From Deltaproteobacteria bacterium (GTDB taxonomy: Bacteria; Desulfobacterota; Desulfuromonadia; Geobacterales; Geobacteraceae): 64,000 bases of DNA. This document shows, in pieces, positions 17,841 to 27,300 of this stretch (positions are counted from its first letter, which is position 1; every line of letters starts with the position of its first letter). Both the position numbers and the translations under genes were made by a program. Below the pieces are notes generated by a model that worked only from the letters and a program-made list of their open reading frames with translations, searched no databases and was not told the origin of the DNA. The stretch covers positions 30,730-94,729 of the forward strand of contig SBEG01000014.1 of assembly GCA_009668975.1 (NCBI GenBank), read 5' to 3'.

Positions 17841-18054
17841 GGTTATCTCCTTGTGCAAACACAATTGTCCCGAACAGAAGTCAATAGGGTCAAGTCAATG
17901 GGCCTGCAAAATAAAGTACCTTTGCATAAGTGACACAAGATAGCGGAATATTTTCATTATCGGTAGTTACACAAGGAACTTGAACCTTTTTGACTTTTAA
18001 AGTTACCTACAGGATTCGAGTCAATGGAGTCAGTGGGGTCAGGAGGTGGTTGGC

Positions 18055-18124
18055 GGGGGCGTTCTTGTTTTATTGCATTAAATGTCCATGCCTCCGTTAA
18101 AGCACTAAAGCAAGAACGTCCCCC
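18055..18124. repeat. Imperfect inverted repeat starting GGGGGCGTTCTTG
   Basis: The left arm begins GGGGGCGTTCTTG (18055) and the right arm ends CAAGAACGTCCCCC (18124), with arms of about 28 bases enclosing a short loop. A third, single arm is at 22538. The form is that of REP sequences moved by tyrosine (Y1) transposases; one lies just downstream. Confidence 0.75.
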
Positions 18125-18190
18125 GGATTTCACAAAGACAAGGAAGAAAAAAGGTTAAGAGTTTTCTTTCCTCGCCGAAAATATCTTTAG

Positions 18191-18216
18191 GAGAAAAGGG
18201 GACAGATTTATTTTAG
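18191..18216 (+). repeat. Left 26-bp end of the RAYT element
   Basis: Begins GAGAAAAGGGGACAG and ends TTTATTTTAG; the exact complement is at 18941-18966. Confidence 0.92.
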
Positions 18217-18253
18217 CAATTGCAATTAAAATAAATTATTATACAACTCGTGC

Positions 18254-18949
18254 ATGCCGAGAACAGCTAGAGTTGTTATTACTAATTACCCCCACCACAT
18301 AATCCAGAGGGGACACAACAGGCAGGTAATATTTTCGTCTGACGACGACTATTTGTATTACCTCGATAACCTACGTAATTGGAAAGACAAGTTATCCTGC
18401 AAGGTCTATTCGTATTGCCTGATGACCAACCACGTTCATTTGATAATCGATCCCGGTGAAGAAGAGAGTAACCTCTCGAAACTGATGAAGCGTATAGCTG
18501 GACGGCAGACAAGGCTGGTGAACAAGGTCGAAAAGCGTAGCGGAAGTCTATGGGAAGGGCGTTATAAGTCGAGTCCGATCAGTACTAACGAATATCTTTT
18601 GGCCTGTTACAGATACGTGGAATTGAACCCGGTTCGGGCCGGCATGGTTGCCGAGCCAGGAGAATACCGGTGGTCGAGCTACAGAACGAAAGTTGGACAA
18701 GATATCGAAGAGTGGGTGGATTTTGATCCTTACTACATGGGACTAGCTCATACAAAAAGGAAACGGGCGGATAAATACGCAGAGTGGATAAAGAGTTCTA
18801 TTCCGGAAGGTGAGTTGCTGTTGATCCGACAATCTCTTCAACGGGGTCAATTAACTGGCAGCGCTAGGTTTGTGGATGAAGTTGAGGAAAAGATAAAAAG
18901 AAGGGTAGAATTTCGCGGGCAGGGACGACCGGGTAAAATCCTAAAATAA
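18254..18949 (+). CDS. REP-associated tyrosine transposase (Y1 family)
   Basis: A 231-residue Y1-type transposase. The HUH metal site is in CLMTNHVHLIIDP (His-x-His with a hydrophobic residue between), preceded by the RGHNRQVIF segment, and the catalytic Tyr is probably the one in LLACYRYVELNPVRAG. The characteristic SGSLWEGRYKS lies between. RAYT proteins bind and process REP hairpins. ATG 18254 has no strong ribosome site. The last residues (Leu-Lys-stop) are encoded by the terminal repeat, so the coding frame and the mobile end overlap. Confidence 0.9.
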   Translation: MPRTARVVITNYPHHIIQRGHNRQVIFSSDDDYLYYLDNLRNWKDKLSCKVYSYCLMTNHVHLIIDPGEEESNLSKLMKRIAGRQTRLVNKVEKRSGSLWEGRYKSSPISTNEYLLACYRYVELNPVRAGMVAEPGEYRWSSYRTKVGQDIEEWVDFDPYYMGLAHTKRKRADKYAEWIKSSIPEGELLLIRQSLQRGQLTGSARFVDEVEEKIKRRVEFRGQGRPGKILK

Positions 18950-18966
18950 ATCTGTCCCCTTTTCTC
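18941..18966 (-). repeat. Right 26-bp end of the RAYT element
   Basis: Exact complement of 18191-18216; contains the transposase stop codon. Confidence 0.92.
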
Positions 18967-18990
18967 TGCTTTTCTCTCTCTCTTTTCTCT

Positions 18991-19016
18991 TAAAATAAAT
19001 CTGTCCCCCTTTCTCT
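18991..19016 (-). repeat. Extra copy of the RAYT end
   Basis: Matches the right end with about one substitution in the C/T tract (CTGTCCCCCTTTCTC). It lies 24 bases beyond the element and has no partner seen. Confidence 0.8.
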
Positions 19017-19043
19017 TCCAGCTTATGTCTGTCAGAACATCGA

Positions 19044-19081
19044 GGGTACAGGTGCGGGCGGGTAGCCCGTCGCCTGTACCC
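19044..19081 (-). terminator. Hairpin downstream of the PTPS-family gene
   Basis: GGGTACAGG..GCGGGC and GCCCG..CGCCTGTACCC form a GC-rich stem with small internal mismatches, 26 bases past the minus-strand stop of the next gene. No clear T-run. Confidence 0.5.
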
Positions 19082-19106
19082 TGTTGTTGAGACACGATTT
19101 CCGCTA

Positions 19107-19601
19107 TTACTTGAACGTTTTCGTTGCCGCGTTCATGGAAGAAGATCGGAACGTTATTTTCTTGATCGGCATCTTGTCTTTGAGAAGTTCGTAAAAGAGC
19201 TCGCATAGATTCTCACAAGTAGACACCTTCTTCGTCACAACTATTCTGTATTCCGGGTATGACCAAGCAAGTGGGTGGTCTATCTTTTTGAGTGGAACAC
19301 AATGCTCTGGGTCGTTATTGATGCCTTCCTTTTTGTATACGGCAATAACAGCGTCAAGAAGAGGGTCGCCTTCTTGAAACAATGTTGCATGATGGAAATG
19401 GTCACAGACTTCCCAGGCTTTTTTGAATCCATCCTTGCATGCGTGTGCAAATCCCGTTATCGGATCGACGGTGTCTTCAAGTTCAATGGTTAGAAGACCT
19501 GAGTGCCCGTGAAGGTGCTTTGCTTCTCTTGGCCATTTCATGAACCTGTGTGCGTACTGAAAGTCAAGGTTTACGATTGATGTGTACTTGTCATCGGACA
19601 T
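19107..19601 (-). CDS. 6-pyruvoyl tetrahydropterin synthase/QueD-family protein
   Basis: A 164-residue T-fold protein. Zinc ligands are His18 and the HGH pair H31/H33 (LHGHSG); WEVCDHFHHATLF and SEPT-like STCENLCELF fit the family. QueD enzymes have a catalytic Cys four residues before HGH; here that position is Ala27, with Glu26 beside it. It therefore may not make 6-carboxytetrahydropterin by the standard mechanism and could be a PTPS-III-like or other variant. No other que genes are in the window. The start is ATG 19601, with AAGGAG just upstream. Confidence 0.8.
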   Translation of the reverse strand: MSDDKYTSIVNLDFQYAHRFMKWPREAKHLHGHSGLLTIELEDTVDPITGFAHACKDGFKKAWEVCDHFHHATLFQEGDPLLDAVIAVYKKEGINNDPEHCVPLKKIDHPLAWSYPEYRIVVTKKVSTCENLCELFYELLKDKMPIKKITFRSSSMNAATKTFK

Positions 19602-19993
19602 AATAAACTCCTTCCTGGTTTTGGATTAACTGACTGGCTACTTTGTCACATTTGACAATTTAAAACAACGCTTAGGCATCCTCAAGAACTATCTCGCATT
19701 GCTGCTCATGCAATACCTGGCAAGGAAGTGATTCAGGCTTATACCTTTCTGGAACTGAATTCGATTCATCTTCATGGCTGTGGAAATACAGGGACACCAT
19801 ACCAATTAAAAGCTGAAATCAGGGGAAATACGTATGGTATCCCCCTATTTCTATGCGGCGATATTCACGTGGTATTCGGCAGATTGAACGTCAGCAAACA
19901 GCTGCAAATCAAGGCGCCCAAACGCTTTCCTGCGGTCATCGGGCAGCCGGAGTTATGCTTGTTTCCAATCGACAGCCAAACTAAGGACAGAGC
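19602..19993. other. Divergent intergenic, no gene recognised
   Basis: 392 bases between the PTPS-family gene and lnt. Both genes probably read from promoters here, but no clear -35/-10 pair could be chosen. A frame at 19728-19997 is open but has no family match I know. Confidence 0.5.
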
Positions 19994-21577
19994 GTGACAG
20001 CCAACAATTCCATTACACCAGCACTGCCCTGGATTGCCGCGATAACGAGCGGTGTGCTCATATTTGTGGGCTACGCAGGCTTTGACCAATTCTACCTCGA
20101 ATGGTTCTGCCTTCTGCCGGTTCTGTGGGCGATCCGGGACCAGCGCCCCGGCCGGGCCTTCCAGATCGGTTGGCTCGCAGGCATCGTCATGAACATCGGC
20201 GGTTTCTACTGGGCCGTCCAGATGTTCCAGGAGTTCGCGGGGCTGGCCTGGCCGCTTGCCGTCCTCGGTTTGCTGCTGCTTGCCGCGGCCAACGGCTTCC
20301 TGGTCGCCGCCTGGGCGTGGGCCACGCGGCGGATAATCCGCGATACCGGCTGGAGCGTGGCCTGGGTTTCCCCGGTGGTATGGACTGCCCTGGAGAAGTT
20401 TTGGCCTGAACTGTTCCCGAATTACCTCGGTGCCAGCCAGTACAAGCTCCCCCTCGTGACCCAGGTAGCGGATCTGACTGGTGTCCTCGGGGTCACCTTC
20501 ATCCTCGTGTACTTCAATTCCACGCTCTTTGCGGTGCTTGAACAGTGGTTCCAGAACCGGCGAAGCGCCATGCGTCAACTGCTGGTCCTTGTGGCGGTCA
20601 TGGCAGCGGTGCTGATCTACGGCCAGGTCCGCATCAGCGCCGTGGACCGCCAGGCCGCAGTTGCCGAACATCTGACCATCGGAATGATTCAGACCAACCG
20701 CGGCGCGGGCGACAAGCGCCATGACCCGGAAAACCTGCTCCGTGAGCACCAGGAGATGTCCCGGTCGCTTGTTGCCAGCCAGCCCCTCGACCTGATTGTC
20801 TGGCCGGAATCCGTCGTCAGCGTCAGGCTGATGTCCCGCGAGGGAAGCCTGCCAACCGAAATGCTTGGTGATACGCACACGCCCACCCTGTTCGGTGCTG
20901 TCCTGCAACTCTGGGAGGAGAGGTCGGCCCCCCCGTATGGTTCTGCCCTGCTCGCGGACGGCGCCGGCCGGATTCTCGGCATCTACGACAAGATGGTGCT
21001 GGTACCTTTCGGCGAGTACATCCCTTTTGGCGAGACCTTCCCGGCCCTGTATTCACTGCTGCCCGTGCCGGGCCGGTTCCAGCCGGGAAAGAGCCGCGAG
21101 CCGCTGCCGTTCGGAAAGTACCTGTTGTCGGTGAACATCTGCTACGAAGATATTTTTCCCGGCCATGTTCGCTCCCTGATGCGGGGCCGGCCCGACCGGC
21201 GCATTCCCGATGTGATGTTCAACCTGACCAACGACTCCTGGTACGGCAAAACGACCGAACCGGTTGAGCACCTTGCCCTGGCCACCTTCCGTTCAATCGA
21301 GCATCGCCGCTCCCTGGTACGCTCCACCAACACCGGCATATCGGCCTTCGTGGACCCAGTCGGGCGTATCGTCACACGCAGCGGAATCTGGACCAGGGAG
21401 ACACTGGTCGGCAGGGTGCCGATGATGCAAGGGCGCACCGTCTATGCGCTCCTGGGGGACTGGATCGGCTGGGTCTGTGCACTGATAGCCCTTGTCGGCA
21501 TCGGCCGGCCGCTCCTCGTTTCAGCGCACCGAGGTGAGTCACCTCAGGTACTCCGTGAATCTGCAGTTCCTCAGTAA
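19994..21577 (+). CDS. lnt: Apolipoprotein N-acyltransferase
   Basis: Transfers a third acyl chain to outer-membrane lipoproteins, the last step of lipoprotein maturation, in the inner membrane. The N-terminal 220 residues are about seven transmembrane helices; the C-terminal nitrilase-like domain carries the catalytic set Glu in IVWPESVV, Lys in YDKMVLVPFGEYIP and Cys in VNICYED. The 527-residue length is normal. A GTG start at 19994 follows AAGGACAG. It stands alone on the plus strand. Confidence 0.93.
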   Translation: MTANNSITPALPWIAAITSGVLIFVGYAGFDQFYLEWFCLLPVLWAIRDQRPGRAFQIGWLAGIVMNIGGFYWAVQMFQEFAGLAWPLAVLGLLLLAAANGFLVAAWAWATRRIIRDTGWSVAWVSPVVWTALEKFWPELFPNYLGASQYKLPLVTQVADLTGVLGVTFILVYFNSTLFAVLEQWFQNRRSAMRQLLVLVAVMAAVLIYGQVRISAVDRQAAVAEHLTIGMIQTNRGAGDKRHDPENLLREHQEMSRSLVASQPLDLIVWPESVVSVRLMSREGSLPTEMLGDTHTPTLFGAVLQLWEERSAPPYGSALLADGAGRILGIYDKMVLVPFGEYIPFGETFPALYSLLPVPGRFQPGKSREPLPFGKYLLSVNICYEDIFPGHVRSLMRGRPDRRIPDVMFNLTNDSWYGKTTEPVEHLALATFRSIEHRRSLVRSTNTGISAFVDPVGRIVTRSGIWTRETLVGRVPMMQGRTVYALLGDWIGWVCALIALVGIGRPLLVSAHRGESPQVLRESAVPQ

Positions 21578-21686
21578 AATAATCAGTCCAAGCCGAGCAA
21601 GCGCCTGCGGCGCGGGAAGTACCACCGGTGAAATTGGGCTAATGGGTGACCCCAGGTTCTCAATTCTCACTCAGAGGAGGTTCGCC

Positions 21687-22370
21687 ATGAAGATTCTCAT
21701 TGTTCTCACATCTCATGATCAACTCGGTGATACGGGAGAAAAAACCGGTTTCTGGCTGGAAGAGTTTGCCGCGCCCTACTACCTGCTGAAGGATGCCGGG
21801 GCTGCGATCACGCTGGCTTCACCAAAGGGCGGTCAGCCGCCGCTCGATCCGAAAAGCGCTCTGCCCGAGAACCAGACGGAATCAACGAAGCGTTTCAGCG
21901 GCGACAGCGCCGCTCAGGCTGAACTTGCAAAGACGAAGAAGCTGGCAGAGGTATCCGCGGACGAATTCGATGCAATCTTCTACCCGGGCGGGCATGGCCC
22001 GATGTGGGACCTGGCAGGCAACGCGCTCTCCATCGCCCTGATCGAAGCCTTTGTGAAGGCCGGCAAGCCGGTCGCTGCCGTGTGTCACGCGCCGGTCGCG
22101 CTGGTCAATGCGAGAGGAAAGGACGGCGCGTATCTGGTCAAGGGCAAACGTGTGACCGGTTTCACAAATGAAGAAGAGGCAGCGGTGGGCCTGGCCGCGG
22201 TCGTGCCTTTCCTGTTGGAAGACCGTCTCAAGGAACGGGGCGGCATCTTCAGCCGGGCTGCCGATTGGGCTCCCCACGTCCAGGTGGACGGCAAGCTGGA
22301 GACCGGCCAGAACCCGGCTTCTTCGGGACCTGCGGCGGAGGAGCTGCTGAAGCTGCTTCGCACTGTTTGA
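21687..22370 (+). CDS. DJ-1/PfpI-family protein (Hsp31-like class I amidotransferase fold)
   Basis: A 227-residue protein of the DJ-1/PfpI superfamily, nearest to Hsp31/glyoxalase III-like members. FYPGGHGPMWDL and the nucleophile elbow PVAAVCHAPVAL contain the reactive Cys; the Glu in KTGFWLEEFAAPYYL is the usual acidic partner. A role in detoxifying methylglyoxal or as a redox chaperone is likely. ATG 21687 follows AGAGGAGG; the frame is open further upstream but lacks a ribosome site. Confidence 0.87.
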   Translation: MKILIVLTSHDQLGDTGEKTGFWLEEFAAPYYLLKDAGAAITLASPKGGQPPLDPKSALPENQTESTKRFSGDSAAQAELAKTKKLAEVSADEFDAIFYPGGHGPMWDLAGNALSIALIEAFVKAGKPVAAVCHAPVALVNARGKDGAYLVKGKRVTGFTNEEEAAVGLAAVVPFLLEDRLKERGGIFSRAADWAPHVQVDGKLETGQNPASSGPAAEELLKLLRTV

Positions 22371-22537
22371 GCTTCGGTGGGAAATCGCGGGAAAAAGGGG
22401 CCGGGTTTTCATTGAACCTGACCAATAAAGGTGTCGGGTCGGCGTGTACAACAGTGGACAAGGTAGGGACACATAGAGTATGAATACAAAGGCGGTTTAT
22501 TTGAAGTATGATGCTGTCCGAAAAGCATAAATAGGTC

Positions 22538-22567
22538 GGGGGGCGTTCTTGTTTTTTAGTGTTTTGA
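22538..22567 (+). repeat. Single arm of the GGGGGCGTTCTTG repeat
   Basis: GGGGGGCGTTCTTGTTTTTTAG closely resembles the left arm at 18055. It lies 32 bases before a gene start, so it may overlap that gene's promoter. Confidence 0.7.
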
Positions 22568-22598
22568 TATTATGACAAGGTCACAGGAGGAGGGTAGG

Positions 22599-23450
22599 AT
22601 GGGTGTGTTTCTACGAAATTCGGTTCTGGTGATGTTTGTGTGGCTGATGCTGGCCGGGATCTGTTTTGGTAAGCAGGTTTATCTGAGTGACGGCAGTATG
22701 ATTGATTGCGAATCATTCTGGCGTCGTGGTGACAAGGTTGTCGTCAAGATCAACCGGGACACGGTGCTCGAATTCGCCCGGAGCGAGATTGATGAGCGCC
22801 GGACTTTCGTCAAGGCCGTAAAAAAACCGCGTAAGGTGAAGCGTAATAAAATTGCCGCTGCAACTGTGTCAGACAAAGCAGCGACGACTGTTCGTACTGC
22901 TGAAGCCGCTCCCGCTCCGTCAAATCCTTCTGCTGCAGCTCCAGCGGCAAATCCGGAACCGGCCCCTGTTCAGGCCCCGCCTGCCGAGGAGCAAACGGTT
23001 CAGACTGAAGCGGCTCAACCGTCTAATGCTGCTCCTGCTCCTACTCCAGTCCCTGACCAGGCAGCAGCGCCTCAGGGGTTGCCAACCGCCATCCCGGAAG
23101 TCAATGCCCTGTTTGCCGGAAGCGTCGTTACCATTCTACTTGTGCTGGGGGCCGTAAGCCTCCTAATTATTATCGCGATGTGGGTCGTCTATACCAAGGC
23201 GGGCCAGGCCGGCTGGAAGAGCCTGGTGCCGATCTACAACATCTACATCCTGCTCCTGATCTCCGGTGTCCCGGGATGGTGGCTGATTTTGTTGCTGATC
23301 CCTCTTGTCGGCCTGGTATTTCACCTCCTGGCCATGCTCGCCCTGGCGAAAAAGTTCGGCAAAGGGACGCTGTTCGGGATCGGACTGTTCATTTTGCCGA
23401 TAATCTTTTACCCGCTGCTGGCCTTTGGCGGTGCGCGGTATGAAGGATAG
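22599..23450 (+). CDS. Exported DUF5684-like membrane protein with Ala/Pro linker
   Basis: 283 residues. A signal peptide (about 1-24) leads to a small beta-rich domain (KQVYLSDGSMIDCESFWRRGDKVVVKINR) of a kind seen in other exported delta-proteobacterial proteins. A long Ala/Pro/Gln linker follows (about 100-168). The C-terminal part has four hydrophobic helices around YTKAGQAGWKSLVPIYNIY, the DUF5684 signature. Function unknown. ATG 22599 follows AGGAGGAGGG; an in-frame ATG at 22572 has no such site. Confidence 0.75.
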   Translation: MGVFLRNSVLVMFVWLMLAGICFGKQVYLSDGSMIDCESFWRRGDKVVVKINRDTVLEFARSEIDERRTFVKAVKKPRKVKRNKIAAATVSDKAATTVRTAEAAPAPSNPSAAAPAANPEPAPVQAPPAEEQTVQTEAAQPSNAAPAPTPVPDQAAAPQGLPTAIPEVNALFAGSVVTILLVLGAVSLLIIIAMWVVYTKAGQAGWKSLVPIYNIYILLLISGVPGWWLILLLIPLVGLVFHLLAMLALAKKFGKGTLFGIGLFILPIIFYPLLAFGGARYEG

Positions 23451-23467
23451 GCTGAAGTTCAGAGCAG

Positions 23468-23496
23468 ACCTGCCAGGTTTTGAAAACCTGGCAGGT
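23468..23496. repeat. Dispersed palindrome, copy 2
   Basis: ACCTGCCAGGTTTT-G-AAAACCTGGCAGGT, 14-base arms; the flank differs by one base from the longer copies and the central base is G, not C. Upstream GGCTGAAG matches the flank of the copy at 24280. Confidence 0.95.
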
Positions 23497-23537
23497 GTTT
23501 GTACTTGGCGTCTTTCTCGAAAATGAGGTAATTGCCC

Positions 23538-23999
23538 ATGAAAATGAGGCGATCCATTCTTTTGTTTCTGCTGGTTGCCGCTTTAGCTGCCCTTGGCATG
23601 TCAGGTTGCTCCTCTGCTCCAGCCAGGGAAGTGGTCTCCACCGGGGAGGCACCAGCGGCCATTGGGCCTTATTCCCAAGCCGTCAGGTTCGGTAACCTGC
23701 TGTTCCTCTCCGGGCAGATCCCGCTTGATCCCAGGACCAATCTGGTGATAACCGGACCCATCAAAGTACAGACACAGCAGGTGCTGGTGAATCTGAGGGC
23801 CGTACTGGCCGCGAATGGCATGACTCCGGATGATGTGGTGTCGACGACGGTCTACCTCAAGGACCTGAACGATTTCGTTGCCATGAATGCCGTCTACGCT
23901 GGATTCTTCAAAGAAAAACCGCCTGCCCGCGCAACGGTGCAGGTGTCGCGTCTGCCCCGCGATGTGCTGGTGGAGATCTCTGCGATTGCTGCGAAGTAG
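23538..23999 (+). CDS. RidA-family lipoprotein
   Basis: A RidA/YjgF protein with an added lipoprotein signal (LFLLVAALAALGMSGCSS). RidA proteins hydrolyse reactive enamine/imine intermediates; family motifs here include GPYSQAVRFGNLLFLSGQIPLDP and the Arg of PPARATVQVSRLP. A Cys after the signal suggests membrane anchoring outside the cytoplasm, unlike classical RidA. ATG 23538, with GAGG 10 bases upstream. A broken lepB remnant lies directly downstream. Confidence 0.9.
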   Translation: MKMRRSILLFLLVAALAALGMSGCSSAPAREVVSTGEAPAAIGPYSQAVRFGNLLFLSGQIPLDPRTNLVITGPIKVQTQQVLVNLRAVLAANGMTPDDVVSTTVYLKDLNDFVAMNAVYAGFFKEKPPARATVQVSRLPRDVLVEISAIAAK

Positions 24000-24006
24000 G
24001 CCGTAG

Positions 24007-24214
24007 GTGACTATTCCCGAGGGTAACCTATTTCATGATGGGCGATAACCGCGACAACAGTGCGGACTCACGATACTTCGGATTAGTCGATCGCTCCCTT
24101 GATGTCGGCCGGGCGACCTCAGTGGTTATTTCTCTCGACAGCACGGATAGATATCAGCCGCGTTGGAAGCGCTTTTTTCCGGGTTGCTCTGACTTCCCGG
24201 AATATCCATGCTAG
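24007..24214 (+). pseudogene. lepB: Frameshifted C-terminal remnant of signal peptidase I (lepB)
   Basis: The frame from 24035 reads MMGDNRDNSADSRYFGLV, the conserved box of signal peptidase I, and runs on to Trp-Lys-Arg-Phe-Phe before a stop at 24212. The preceding residues of the same box, TIPEGNLF, are in another frame, because one extra C at 24034 breaks the reading. The part with catalytic Ser and Lys is missing. This is a decayed fragment, not a working gene. Confidence 0.8.
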
Positions 24215-24279
24215 GTGCAGGAGCTGCACTTTTGAAATAAGGGAAAAATGACTGAGATGGATCGGCTGAAGCTCAGACC

Positions 24280-24312
24280 AGACCTGCCAGGTTTTCAAAA
24301 CCTGGCAGGTCT
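24280..24312. repeat. Dispersed palindrome, copy 3
   Basis: Identical 33-base palindrome to the core of copy 1, centre C at 24296. It lies between the lepB remnant and the converging kinase gene. Confidence 0.95.
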
Positions 24313-24347
24313 TTGTGCGGAGAGATACTTTTTGCTGCTGGAAAACA

Positions 24348-27300
24348 TCACGCTACTTTGACCTCTATCCTGAATTGTGCACCACTGCCGGTGTTTGCGG
24401 CAGACAGCGTCCCGCCCATGTTTTTCTCGATGATATTTTTTGACATATACAACCCGATCCCGCTGCCGTCGCTCGATTCATTGGTCGTAAAATAAAAATC
24501 GAAGATCTTGTCGATGATTGTCTCGGGAATGCCCCCGGCATTGTCCGTTACCGTGACGACCGTCCTGGCGCCATCCGCGAAAGCACGTATTATCACCCTG
24601 GGATTTGCCGTTCCCCGTGCCCTGAAGACATCCCGCGCGTTGGCCAGAATGTTGAGAAGCACCTGGGCATATTCCTTTGGATAGCCGAACGCGGCCAATC
24701 CGGGATCGGCATCCAGTTCAACCGCTATGGAGTGAAAGCTGAGGGCCGGCGCGATGAAAGCGAGGGCCTGGTCGATGGATTCTTTGATGTTGAACACCTT
24801 TTTTTCTTTATCCGGCCGGTAAAATCCCCTGAAGACATCCATGGTTTGTGCCATATGATCCAGCAAGGCCATGGTGATACAGACGGTTTCTTTGGTGAAT
24901 TCAGGTGTCAGTCCCCCCGTTGACGCGGTTTCTCCCAGATCCTGGATGACAAGTGAAAGGGAAGTAAGCGGCTGTTTCCACTGGTGGGCGATATGATCCA
25001 GCATCTCCCCCAAAGCCGCCTGGCGGTTCTGCTGAATGAGCATGACATCTTTTTCCCGGTTTTTCGCTACCTCTTCCTCGACCCTGAGCTCAAGGGTTTC
25101 GTTCAGATCCTCAAGCAGCTGCTTCTGCCGCTGAAGCTCCTCCTCGGACAGTTTACGTTCGGTTATGTCGATGATCATAGTATGCTTCGACATTCTCCCG
25201 TCAGCACTACGGATGGGAATATTCACCGCGTAATACCAGCGATTGTCCTTGGGGCTGAATATCTCCCGATGGACCGTTTCCCCGGCGAATACCCGGTCGT
25301 TGACGCAACCGGCACAGACGGAATCCACGTCGTGAATGACCTTGTAGCAATATTCGCCAACGGCATCGCGGCCTGTCCGTTCGATCAGCTTCCTGTTCAT
25401 GAACTCGATGCGATAATCCCGGGAAGATATATAGATAAGCCCGTCGAAGGAATCCACTAACGCCTGGTATTTCTCCCTGCTCGCACGGATCGCATCCTCG
25501 GCTCGCTTGCGCTCGGTGACGTCGATGATGATCCCTTCGAAGTTTTTGACGCCTCCCGCGGCGTCACGTTCGATATTGCTATGTTCGTTTACCCAGCGGA
25601 TTTCCCCGCCCTTGGTCCTGATCCGGTATTCCAGGCGGAATTGGCCGGCTCCGTCATTGCAAAATTCGTGGACCTCCCGGGTTACGCGCTCCAGGTCGTC
25701 AGGGTGCAGTATTGAAGAATAAGCGATGGCTCCGGAAAGAAACTCATCAGGGGTATAACCGAACTGGATGATATTTCCGGAAACCAGCTCAACGGGCCAC
25801 GCATCGTCACCCTTCCAGCGGAAAAGCACTACCGGACTGTGTTCCACCACCAGATTGGCTTTGCTCAGTGTTTCCGTCAGTTTGTCACGCTCGGCCAATG
25901 AATGCGCCAGCTTGATATTGGCATAGCTGAGCCTCGAAAACATGTCGGTGAGCCCCAGGAAAATAGCCTTCCCCATGTTCACGAGTTCTTCGCTCTGGCG
26001 GGGCACGGCTTCCAGTGCGGCGATGTACTCCTCTTCGGGGAAGCCGTACTTTCTCGCCTGCGCACGGAAAAGGTCGTAATCGATCTCCTCGCCGGCAAAA
26101 AAGAACTGCCCCATGAAGAGATTGCCCATATGTCTTCCCCCGACAATGATTGGGGTCACCAGGTGCCACATGTTATTTTTGCAGCGGTACGTCCTGAACT
26201 CTCCCTGCGGGATGCCAATCGTGAGGTCCGAATCACTTTCAAGGCATTTCTTCAGAGTTTCCGGATGCATACGGTGAAATTTGGAGCAGATATCCTGCCA
26301 GCCCACATCCACCAGCACCTGTCCCTTGAGATCGATTATGCTCATTTTGTGGCCGGTGATGCGATAGAGGTTTTCCATGAACGACTGGATCTGCGGGGCA
26401 TCCAGAATGTCGGCAAGGTCCAGTTCGCCGATATCGCCTTCGGGGTCGAGAATGCTCTCCAGTTTCCGCCTTACGCTCGACTCGCTTTCCCGTAACGCCT
26501 CCTCCGCCCGTTTGCGCTCGGTTATGTCCTTGACAAATGAGATGCCGTACCTCTTTCCTCTGAAATCCAGAACGTTGGCGGTGATTTCAACGGGAAATGT
26601 GGTGCTGTCCCTGCGCTGGTGAGTTGTCTGAAAAGTCGCAGGGCCCCCTTCATCCAGAATTTCTTTCAGCTCCAGCATTTTCTCCCGGGTTATTTCCGGA
26701 TCTATATCGAAAACGCTGATCGCGCACAGTTCCTCACTGGAATACCCGAGACTCTTGCAGGCATGCTCGTTCACATTGAAGATAGTGCCGGCCTCATCGC
26801 TCTGATAAATGCCTATTCCCGCCTTGTCGATACAGAACTGGGACAAGAGCAGCGCCTCATCCGCCCGTTTGCGTTCAGTGATGTCTTTTACGAAAGAAAC
26901 GTTGATACTCTGTTCTTTATCCTGCGATTCCAGATACGTGACCGTTATCTCTACCGGGAAGGTCGAGCCATCCTTGCGGAGATGCCGCGATTCAAAGGTC
27001 CTGGAGCCTGAGGCCTGCGTAGTTTTCCGGTGGTCCCGGAATGCCTCATGGTTGAAGGTAGGATCAATGTCAAAAACCGTCATCGAACAGAGTTCTTCAG
27101 GGGTATAACCAAGAGTCCGGCAGGTATACTCATTGGCGTAGAGTATCTTTCCTTCCTCCGAGATTCGATGTATGCCGATTGCTGCCTTATCCACCAGGAA
27201 CTTGGCCAGTTCCAGTTCCGCGATGGCCCGCTTCTGTTCGGTGATATCGCGGCTTACGCCAACAACTCCGAGAATTTCCCCGTCCAGGTCGAAAAAGGGC

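Larger units (their letters stand above)
17841..18253. other. Intergenic stretch with REP-like hairpin
   Basis: 413 bases with no gene. The part 18055-18124 is an imperfect long hairpin described separately, and 18191-18216 is the left end of the transposase element. The rest is AT-rich with GTCAA-type short repeats (17880-17900, 18019-18042). Confidence 0.6.
18191..18966 (+). mobile_element. RAYT/IS200-like element with 26-bp inverted ends
   Basis: A Y1-type transposase gene is bounded by a perfect 26-base inverted repeat: 18191-18216 (starts GAGAAAAGGGGACAG) and 18941-18966. A third, nearly identical end is at 18991-19016. The transposase stop codon (18947-18949) lies inside the right end. 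This arrangement fits a REP-associated tyrosine transposase unit. Confidence 0.8.

Noticed and set aside
19728..19997. 89-codon frame before lnt
   Set aside because: No family similarity, and no ribosome site; overlaps the lnt start.
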